DNA of 64,000 nt from Methylophaga muralis (GTDB lineage Bacteria; Pseudomonadota; Gammaproteobacteria; Nitrosococcales; Methylophagaceae). The stretch's first letter is position 1. Every line of letters starts with the position of its first letter. The stretch lies in contig NZ_MCRI01000012.1 in the NCBI RefSeq assembly GCF_001720165.1, positions 1 to 64,000 of the forward strand. Direction: 5' to 3'. Shown here piece by piece: positions 57,224-64,000 of the stretch. Made by a program: the position numbers and the translations under genes. The notes under the pieces are model-generated. The model saw only the letters and a list, made by a program, of their open reading frames with translations, was not told the origin of the DNA and made no database searches.

Positions 57224-58228
57224 TCAACGATGATCAGTAAAATGTTCTCTTGCGTAAGCGACGCGATCTTCAATGCTCATTCTTTTCTTATGACTCAGCC
57301 CTTCAATCTGCCGCAGTCGAGGTAATAAGCCTTTACCATTGGCAATCTGGATGGTGAGGCCGGGACGGGCATTCAGTTCCAATAACATCGGACCTTTAAA
57401 ACGATCCAAAACAATATCAGTACCTAAGTAGCCTAAGCCAGACATTTCATAACATGATACCGCTAGATTTAATACTTCTTCCCAGTGCGGTACTTTCAAC
57501 GACATCATATTTAAACCGGTATCAGGATGTAACAGAATCGGTTTATCAAATTGTACTGCACGCAACGCATGTCCATCACCGATATCCAGACCAACACCAA
57601 CAGCACCTTGATGCAGATTGGCTTTACCATTGGAGGCGGCAGTTGATAAACGCATCATTGCCATTACTGGGAAACCACGAAACACAATTACCCGAGTATC
57701 AGGCACACCCTCGTAGCTGTAGCCGCTGAAACAATCATCAAAATGAATCAAATCTTCAATGATGGCGACATCAGCACGACCGCCCAAAGAAAACAAACCG
57801 GCCAGGATATTAGTGACATGGCGTTCCAAATCACCAATGTTGGCAAATTGCCCATTGGATTTACGATAGCCTTCTTCACTTTGTCGAGTGATGACTAAAA
57901 TACCTTTGCCACCTGAACCATGTGCAGGCTTGATACAAAAGCCACTACTGCATCGTTGCAGAATGTCAGTAAGATCTTTTACCGCATGTTGTTCGCTGAT
58001 AACACCAATCAAATCGGGGACTTTCACGCCAGCTTCTAACGCCAGTTCTTTAGTTTGTAATTTGTCATCAACCAATGGGAACAGTCGGCGTGGGTTATAA
58101 CGACTGATATAGGAAACGTTTCGCCGATTCATACCTAATACACCGATTTTACTCAGGGCACTCGGATGCGCATAACGCTCGCGTATGGTTTGAAACCAGT
58201 TCAATTTTTTTTCTACTGGTTCGCTCAT
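57224..58228 (-). CDS. ATP-grasp ligase, alpha-L-glutamate ligase-like (RimK-related)
   Basis: 334 residues of cytoplasmic ATP-grasp fold: LGMNRRNVSYISRYNPRRLFPLVDDK near 29, the P-loop-like GSGGKGILVI near 124, and the metal/nucleotide segment GPMLLELNARPGLTIQIANG near 280. Family known as RimK-related ligases associated with 7TM transglutaminase proteins; presumably forms a peptide or amide bond on an unidentified target. Overlaps the 7TM gene by four bases. Confidence 0.9.
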   Translation of the reverse strand: MSEPVEKKLNWFQTIRERYAHPSALSKIGVLGMNRRNVSYISRYNPRRLFPLVDDKLQTKELALEAGVKVPDLIGVISEQHAVKDLTDILQRCSSGFCIKPAHGSGGKGILVITRQSEEGYRKSNGQFANIGDLERHVTNILAGLFSLGGRADVAIIEDLIHFDDCFSGYSYEGVPDTRVIVFRGFPVMAMMRLSTAASNGKANLHQGAVGVGLDIGDGHALRAVQFDKPILLHPDTGLNMMSLKVPHWEEVLNLAVSCYEMSGLGYLGTDIVLDRFKGPMLLELNARPGLTIQIANGKGLLPRLRQIEGLSHKKRMSIEDRVAYAREHFTDHR

Positions 58229-59736
58229 TGTTTATCCAGCTTGGTTAAGGGTTTAAAGCGTTTCAACTCAAGCAAACGATAACCAGTGTAACTACCCGCA
58301 ACCAATGTCAGTGCCATAAGAATCAGCTGAATTCCCATAAAATTGAAGGTTAAATGACGCACCCAATCAAGGTTCATCGCCATATAAGCCAGGATGGCGA
58401 CTAGTAATGAACCACCGCCTTGAATCATGACTTGTTTAGCACCTTCCTCTTCCCAGAGAATCGACATACGTTCAATGGTCCACGCCAGAATGATCATCGG
58501 GAAGAAGGTGATTTTCATACCTTCAGTCAGACCAAATTTATAAGCCACAATCGAGAAAATAGCGATCATACCGATAACCATGATAATGACCGCGGATATT
58601 CGGGCGACCAGTAGTAAGTTGAGATAGGACAAGTAGGATCGGATCATCAAGCCCACACCGACAATCAGTAAAAAGCCGATTAAACCGGTCAGTAAACTGG
58701 TTTGAATAAATGCCATGGCAATCAATACCGGCATAAAGGTACCCGAGGTTTTGATACCGACCAGAATTCGCATCAACACCACAATCAATACGCCTACCGG
58801 GATCAACAAAATACCTTTAAAAATGGCTTGTTCTTCTAGCGGCAGGGTATACAGCGAAAAATTCAGCCATTCGTTATCAGCAAACTTTTGGTTTAAAGCG
58901 ATGTTGAATGGTTGTTCCTGCGAAATCATCGAGAAGGTAACTTGTGCATTGGTTGCACCAACCACTTCCAATACCGGGCCGGAATGATATTGCCACAGCA
59001 ACATGTTTTCAGCCTGGCCTTGTACACCGGTTTCTGGGTTAAACACCTCATAGTCTTCGTCATCAAACACCTGAATGTATTCAATTAATGACTGACGTCG
59101 ACGGCCATCTTCCAAATATAAAGCATGAATGCGTCTGGCTGGTACGCCAGCTTCTTGCAGTAATTGTGCTATCCAAAGCGTTTTCGGCTTTAGTTGAGCT
59201 AATAACTCAGCGGTTTGCTGTTGATTATTAAATTCGTGAATCAATTCACGAGCCAATGTGTAATTGGATGATGAACGCTCAACAGCACGATCCAGAATCA
59301 TTTTAGCGGCTGCAGCGTATGGCTCCTGTTCAACATTTGGTTTAATGTTTTCCACAGGTTCTTGTTCTACCGGTATGGCAAACGGATCAAGCAACATGTC
59401 GACTTTGTAATAAAGCGATTGATTGCCAGTGGCTTCGCGGATAGACCATTCTGCGTAGGTACCGCCTTTACGATCAACAAAGGCTAAACCATAGCCCGGA
59501 CTGGCAGTTTGTTGATTAAGCTGAGTAAAGCCCGGTTGGGTATTTGGAATGGCTAGACGGGCAGTAACCGGTTCGCCACGAGCTTCAAAATCAACTTTGG
59601 CTTCAATTGACCAGGTTTGCCGTTGTTCACCAGGAAACCAGGGAATATCAAACGCGATATGACGATGTAAAGTAAGCGCTAAACCTGCAAAAAACAGCAG
59701 ACTGACCAGAATATAAAACGGCGCACGTGATGCCAT
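58225..59736 (-). CDS. Inactive transglutaminase fused to seven transmembrane helices (UUP1 family)
   Basis: 503 residues. One N-terminal helix (~7-25), a periplasmic transglutaminase-like domain to ~300 lacking an obvious Cys-His-Asp triad (TLWIAQLLQEAGVPARRIHALYLEDGRRR near 185-215), then seven helices from ~310 to 490 (LIPVGVLIVVLMRILVGIKTSGTFMPVLIA and later). Forms a conserved trio with the ATP-grasp gene after it and the retropepsin-like gene before it; likely a membrane sensor or platform, not an active crosslinker. Confidence 0.9.
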   Translation of the reverse strand: MASRAPFYILVSLLFFAGLALTLHRHIAFDIPWFPGEQRQTWSIEAKVDFEARGEPVTARLAIPNTQPGFTQLNQQTASPGYGLAFVDRKGGTYAEWSIREATGNQSLYYKVDMLLDPFAIPVEQEPVENIKPNVEQEPYAAAAKMILDRAVERSSSNYTLARELIHEFNNQQQTAELLAQLKPKTLWIAQLLQEAGVPARRIHALYLEDGRRRQSLIEYIQVFDDEDYEVFNPETGVQGQAENMLLWQYHSGPVLEVVGATNAQVTFSMISQEQPFNIALNQKFADNEWLNFSLYTLPLEEQAIFKGILLIPVGVLIVVLMRILVGIKTSGTFMPVLIAMAFIQTSLLTGLIGFLLIVGVGLMIRSYLSYLNLLLVARISAVIIMVIGMIAIFSIVAYKFGLTEGMKITFFPMIILAWTIERMSILWEEEGAKQVMIQGGGSLLVAILAYMAMNLDWVRHLTFNFMGIQLILMALTLVAGSYTGYRLLELKRFKPLTKLDKQ

Positions 59737-59745
59737 GATGGTTCC

Positions 59746-60624
59746 TTATTCTTCTTCTGATGCTTTAGGATTAGCTTGTTCTGCTTTTTTCGGAATAGCT
59801 GATGCCCGATCTGTCAGTAGCTCTGGTTTAGGTTGAACATTTTTCTTGGCGACATCGACCACAGCAATATCTTTCAAAAACTCACGGCCCAATAGGATCG
59901 GATAGTTCATATGCGAACGATCAGTGAGGGTGAATTCTGCAGTATCGGTCATATTACCAATCTTGATAGTCAGTCTGACTACCGGACGTTTATCAATTTC
60001 ATTAGTTGATGATTGACGGATATTGGCGATTCGAGCGATAGGTGCTTCAACCTCGTAACTGTTATCACTGCCTTCTTCAGGAACAATAGTAAAACGCGCC
60101 CATTTCTGACCATCCCGTTCCAGAGTCACAATGTCCTGTGCCGTTAACGATGACGTTGTTGCACCGGTATCGACTCGTGCCGGAAATACGCGGTTAACCG
60201 CTTCAATCCATAACCACTCAGATTGACCCAATACCAATTTATCGCCCAACGTCATTGGGGCTGGCGGTGGGCAACTTTGACTGTTCGCTGCTGCAGCGAC
60301 TTGAGCTGTTTGCGCAGATTCAACCACGGCACGTTGCGCCAGTTTTTCACTCAGCTGCTCAACTTGGTGGTTTAACTCATCGAGTTGTTTGCGAGTGACT
60401 TGTTGTTCTTTTGAGAAAGATTGCAGGCCAGCTTGGTGCTTGTTTTGATTATCGATAACTTTTTGGCATTGCTGACTCAGTTGATTTTGAATTCTGGATT
60501 CACTGTCACTAAGCGCTGACTTTAATTGTTCATTTGAAACGGTCGGGCGGGTTTCATTTTGCACGCAAGCTGTTGTTAACAAGCTAGATAAAACAAGGAT
60601 GAGAGGTAATTTATGTTTGAACAT
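59746..60624 (-). CDS. Retropepsin-like aspartic protease lipoprotein ('ATP-dependent zinc protease' family)
   Basis: 292 residues: lipoprotein signal with lipobox LTTAC (Cys20), a coiled-coil region (~30-100), then a retropepsin domain of the family usually labelled ATP-dependent zinc protease (RimB-like). Catalytic aspartate is Asp152 in RVDTGATTSSL; FTLTDRSHMNYPILLGREFLKDIAVVDVAKK near 228-258 is the matching flap/second part. Fold resembles pepsin-like aspartic proteases despite the family name. First gene of the operon. Confidence 0.88.
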   Translation of the reverse strand: MFKHKLPLILVLSSLLTTACVQNETRPTVSNEQLKSALSDSESRIQNQLSQQCQKVIDNQNKHQAGLQSFSKEQQVTRKQLDELNHQVEQLSEKLAQRAVVESAQTAQVAAAANSQSCPPPAPMTLGDKLVLGQSEWLWIEAVNRVFPARVDTGATTSSLTAQDIVTLERDGQKWARFTIVPEEGSDNSYEVEAPIARIANIRQSSTNEIDKRPVVRLTIKIGNMTDTAEFTLTDRSHMNYPILLGREFLKDIAVVDVAKKNVQPKPELLTDRASAIPKKAEQANPKASEEE

Positions 60625-60713
60625 GTCTTTCCTAAAGCTTAAAACGGATTATTAAGTCAAAACGCATTATCAAAACAAAATTGATAGGGCTGCATATTAT
60701 GAAGTAATCCCTG

Positions 60714-61481
60714 CTAATCCGGAGATATTTTCTCGGTGAGTAAATGTACGTAACGTCCCATGTCACGATAGGTAGGCATACGGCAATATTGATGCTCTAA
60801 CGCCAGTAATTCCTGTTCATTGGTCTGGTTTCGGCTCTCAGAGTTCAAATAATCACTAAACACGCGAATTCCACTGTGTTGAATTATCTCAAAACCATTA
60901 CTTTCTAAAAACTGAATCAATTCATACGGATATTGGGGAAACGGTGGGCTTAATTTGTTTCCAGCACCAATATAGCGATCATTGAGAATTGGTTCCAGTC
61001 TCCAGCCACCTTGAATGATATTTTTATAAACCATGGCGTTGCGGTTATAAAACATCAATGACAGGTAACCACCAGTTTTTACACGGTCTAGCACCAGTTT
61101 TAAGGTTTCTAAAGGCGTTGCCAGCCATTCTACTACGGCATGACAAATCACTAAGTCAAACGCTGCTAAATGCGGTGCCAGCTGCTGAATTGAAGCGTGA
61201 TGGAAGCCTGCATCCAGCTCTGCTTGCGCAAATGATTGCTTGGCCTGCTCAAGTAATTTCTCTGAAATATCACACAAAGTCAGTTGATGACCAAAGCCGG
61301 CCAACCACAAACTGATTTGTCCGGCTCCACAACCTGCATCCCAAATCTGTAAATCTTTAGACTGGGTGAACTGATGTAAATCCTGTTTAAGGATCTCTAA
61401 GCGTAACTGACCCTTGCTGGTGTCATAAATACGCGCATTAAAGCGCTCAGCTAAATCGTCAAAATTACGATCCTGTTGCAT
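60714..61481 (-). CDS. cmoM: tRNA 5-carboxymethoxyuridine methyltransferase
   Basis: 255-residue class I SAM methyltransferase: DRNFDDLAERFNARIYDTSKGQLRLEIL at the start is the CmoM signature, then the SAM motif IWDAGCGAGQISLWLAGFGHQ near 42 and VICHAVVEWLATPL near 112. Methylates cmo5U34 in wobble tRNAs. Start overlaps the mfd stop by one base. Confidence 0.9.
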   Translation of the reverse strand: MQQDRNFDDLAERFNARIYDTSKGQLRLEILKQDLHQFTQSKDLQIWDAGCGAGQISLWLAGFGHQLTLCDISEKLLEQAKQSFAQAELDAGFHHASIQQLAPHLAAFDLVICHAVVEWLATPLETLKLVLDRVKTGGYLSLMFYNRNAMVYKNIIQGGWRLEPILNDRYIGAGNKLSPPFPQYPYELIQFLESNGFEIIQHSGIRVFSDYLNSESRNQTNEQELLALEHQYCRMPTYRDMGRYVHLLTEKISPD

Positions 61482-64000
61482 CAGGCGGCCGGTTTAAGCA
61501 GGTTATCCAACAGGGAATCGATCGCCAGAATGCGACTTTCGGCATCGGGCATATTATCTGTGAATCGCAGTTTATCCTGACCATCGAGTTTGAAGCGGGA
61601 AGGCTGTTTTTGAATCAACTGAATAATGGTCATCGGCTCAACCTGTGGTTCTTTATCAAACAGCAAGCGACCACCTTGATCATAAACATCGATTTTACGA
61701 ATACCGATGGTTTTGGCTTTAAGGCGTAACTCATGCACGGCAAAAAGGGTTTGAACTGGTTCGGGTAACAGACCAAATCGATCAATCATTTCCACCTGCA
61801 ATTCACGCAACGCTTCTTTATCTGCTGCTGCGGCAATACGTTTATACAACACCAGTCGGGTGTGCACATCGGGCAGATAATCGGATGGGATTAACGCCGG
61901 TACATGCAGATCGATTTCCACGGTCTGCCGCGCCATATTGTCCAGATCTGGGGTTTTACCGGATTTCAACGCATTGACCGCGCGTTCCAGCAATTCGTTA
62001 TATAAGGTAAAGCCAATTTCCTGCATCTGACCGCTTTGTTCATCACCCAGTAATTCACCAGCACCACGAATTTCCATATCGTGTGTTGCCAATGTAAAGC
62101 CAGCACCTAAATCTTCAATCGACTCAATGGCTTCCAGACGTTTAATCGCATCAGCTGTCATCGCTTGTTGCGGCGGGGTAATCAGATAAGCATAAGCACG
62201 ATGATGTGAACGACCGACACGACCACGGATTTGGTAAAGCTGGGCCAGACCTAACTTATCAGCTCGATCAATAAAGATGGTGTTGGCGGTCGGTACGTCG
62301 ATACCGGTTTCGATAATGGTGGTACAAACCAGCACATTAAATCGCTGATGATAGAAGTCGAGCATCACCTGTTCCAGCTCACGTTCTCGCATTTGGCCAT
62401 GTGCGACTGCAATGCGAGCTTCCGGCATTAAGGTTTCAAGTTCACGTGCTACGCGATCAATGTCTTCCACTTTGTTATGCAGGAAGTAAACCTGACCGCC
62501 ACGTTTGATTTCACGCAGCATACCCTCACGAATTTTGTCGGCATTCCATTGCAAGACAAAGGTTTTGATTGCCAATCGGCGTGCCGGGGCCGTGGCAATA
62601 ATCGATAAATCACGAATACCGGAAATCGACATATTCAAGGTACGTGGAATAGGCGTGGCGGTAAGCGTTAAAACATCGATCTGTGAGCGATATTTTTTCA
62701 GCTGTTCTTTTTGTGTGACGCCAAAACGATGTTCTTCATCAAGCACAAACAAGCCCAGTCGTTTGGGATCAATATCCTGCTGCAATAGTTTATGCGTACC
62801 AATCACTATATCGGCAGTACCTTCGCTGATAGCTGACTTCACATCATCCAATTGTTTTTTGCTGCGAAAGCGTGACAAAACTTCAACTCGGATCGGCCAA
62901 TCAGCAAAACGATCTTTGAAGTTTTCATAATGTTGTTGAGCGAGTAGGGTAGTCGGCACCAAAACCAATACCTGTTTGCCAGATTGAACAGCCAGGAATG
63001 CCGCACGCATGGCAACTTCAGTTTTACCAAAGCCCACATCACCACACACCAAACGGTCCATAGGCGTTTCCGATTGCATATCGGCAATCACTGCATCAAT
63101 CGCGTCTTGTTGATCTGGGGTTGTTTCAAATGGGAACGCTGCCGAAAATGCTTCATATTGTTCATCCGGCGACTGCATTGGCGGTTTTTTATTGGCAGCG
63201 CGTTTGGCATAGATATCGAGTAATTCTGCAGCCACATCACGCACTTTTTCAGCAGCACGGCGACGGGCTTTTTCCCATTGTGTAGTGCCGAGTTGATGTA
63301 ACGGAGCAAGTTCTGGAGCAGAGCCCGAATAACGGCTGATTAAATCCAAAGAGGCGACTGGAACATACAACTTATCACCCTTGGCATATTCCAATGTCAC
63401 ATATTCGGTGGCGACATCACCAACATCTAAAGTTTGCAGGCCAAGATAACGTCCTACACCATGATCCTCATGTACTACAGCATCACCAATTGTGAGTTCA
63501 GCAAGGTTACGGATAATGGCATCTGAATCACGCTTTTTACGGCTGCGACGACGGCGCTGCATAACCTGTTGGCCGAATAACTGGGTTTCAGCTATGACGG
63601 CGAGATTTTCACTTTGCAGCAGCAAACCTTGTTCGAGCGGGGCTACTGTAATGCATAGTGGAGCGCTTTCATTAATAAACGCATCCCAGTTGTCGACCAC
63701 TTTGGGTTGTAATTGATTTTTACGCAGCAGATCCAGCAACGTTTCGCGACGACCGGCAGATTCGGCGGCAATTAAAATTCGGCCGGAAAACTTATCTATA
63801 AATTGATGTAATGCTTCGCACGGACGATCTTGCTTGGAATTTAATGGCAACGAGGGTGGCATTACTGTGGCGTAATTACTGTTACCGGCTGAGCCATCAA
63901 TTTCAAAGTTCTGGCATTGCAATCGTTGCCACTGTTTGAATTGACTGAACAATTCTTCTACCGGCACAAACACATTAATCGGCGGTAATAATGGTCTTTC
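61481..64000 (-). CDS. mfd: Transcription-repair coupling factor Mfd (N-terminal part outside the window)
   Basis: About 840 C-terminal residues of the ~1150-residue translocase that removes stalled RNA polymerase at lesions and recruits UvrA. The frame is open to the window end (ERPLLPPINVFVPVEELF). Seen: RNA-polymerase-interacting domain IGDAVVHEDHGVGRYLGL, Walker A GDVGFGKTEVAMRA, DEEH box VLDEEHRFGV, ATATPIPRTLNMS, and RVGRSHHRAYAYL of the translocation domain. The UvrB-like N-terminal portion lies beyond 64000. Confidence 0.95.
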   Translation of the reverse strand, partial: ERPLLPPINVFVPVEELFSQFKQWQRLQCQNFEIDGSAGNSNYATVMPPSLPLNSKQDRPCEALHQFIDKFSGRILIAAESAGRRETLLDLLRKNQLQPKVVDNWDAFINESAPLCITVAPLEQGLLLQSENLAVIAETQLFGQQVMQRRRRSRKKRDSDAIIRNLAELTIGDAVVHEDHGVGRYLGLQTLDVGDVATEYVTLEYAKGDKLYVPVASLDLISRYSGSAPELAPLHQLGTTQWEKARRRAAEKVRDVAAELLDIYAKRAANKKPPMQSPDEQYEAFSAAFPFETTPDQQDAIDAVIADMQSETPMDRLVCGDVGFGKTEVAMRAAFLAVQSGKQVLVLVPTTLLAQQHYENFKDRFADWPIRVEVLSRFRSKKQLDDVKSAISEGTADIVIGTHKLLQQDIDPKRLGLFVLDEEHRFGVTQKEQLKKYRSQIDVLTLTATPIPRTLNMSISGIRDLSIIATAPARRLAIKTFVLQWNADKIREGMLREIKRGGQVYFLHNKVEDIDRVARELETLMPEARIAVAHGQMRERELEQVMLDFYHQRFNVLVCTTIIETGIDVPTANTIFIDRADKLGLAQLYQIRGRVGRSHHRAYAYLITPPQQAMTADAIKRLEAIESIEDLGAGFTLATHDMEIRGAGELLGDEQSGQMQEIGFTLYNELLERAVNALKSGKTPDLDNMARQTVEIDLHVPALIPSDYLPDVHTRLVLYKRIAAAADKEALRELQVEMIDRFGLLPEPVQTLFAVHELRLKAKTIGIRKIDVYDQGGRLLFDKEPQVEPMTIIQLIQKQPSRFKLDGQDKLRFTDNMPDAESRILAIDSLLDNLLKPAA

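Noticed and set aside
61481-64000. Mfd lacking its N-terminal domain as a real truncation
   Set aside because: The frame is open through the window edge, so the missing part is simply outside the window.

Overview
The window looks like chromosome from a marine or halophilic, obligately or facultatively methylotrophic gammaproteobacterium, most like Methylophaga. That placement is an inference from gene content: a complete N-methylglutamate pathway for methylamine, a heme-dependent dimethylamine demethylase operon, an exosortase with fused EpsI domain, and several sodium-linked transporters (Mrp, Rnf, NhaD). No rRNA, tRNA, CRISPR array, prophage or insertion sequence was recognised.

Layout. 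1-3.9 kb: the end of an exosortase/exopolysaccharide locus (exosortase plus a TPR lipoprotein). 4-9 kb: cytochrome b561, then a LysR regulator divergent from a two-subunit pyruvate carboxylase (pycA, pycB). 9-19.4 kb: an XRE-cupin regulator divergent from mgdABCD-gmaS-mgsABC, which takes monomethylamine through gamma-glutamylmethylamide and N-methylglutamate back to glutamate plus a one-carbon unit. 19.6-23.3 kb: an operon for dimethylamine oxidation (GcvT-like protein, four-Cys small protein, frameshifted reductase, DUF3445 heme demethylase). 23.3-27 kb: a PAS-only membrane protein divergent from a NarX/NarL-type two-component system. 27-29 kb: glnK-amtB behind NtrC-like boxes and a sigma54-like promoter. 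29-32.6 kb: a chemoreceptor, a VapBC module, a decayed YoeB toxin and a secreted DUF1080 protein.

32.7-39 kb (minus strand): YaiI-family protein and a six-gene Mrp Na+/H+ antiporter with fused MrpA-MrpB. 39-46.8 kb: cytochrome c5, a quinone-oxidoreductase-like protein, DUF1841, nth, and the Rnf/Rsx complex, whose rsxD carries two apparent frameshifts. 47-53.6 kb: DAHP synthase, NhaD, a low-molecular-weight phosphatase, a fructosamine-kinase-like protein, rpiA, a peroxiredoxin and a Gfo/Idh/MocA oxidoreductase. 53.6-64 kb (minus strand): a second chemoreceptor, then an operon of radical SAM protein, SIMPL protein, ATP-grasp ligase, 7TM inactive transglutaminase and retropepsin-like lipoprotein, then cmoM and the C-terminal three quarters of mfd.

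How the parts work together. The 9-29 kb block reads as one methylated-amine island: dimethylamine is demethylated to methylamine and formaldehyde, methylamine is oxidised through N-methylglutamate, and ammonium handling is controlled by GlnK/AmtB. Two regulators sit inside the island. The same 18-bp dyad motif stands in front of both amine operons, which suggests common control. All three frameshifts found (the reductase and two in rsxD) are one-base losses in short homopolymer runs, so sequencing or assembly error is a serious alternative to gene decay.
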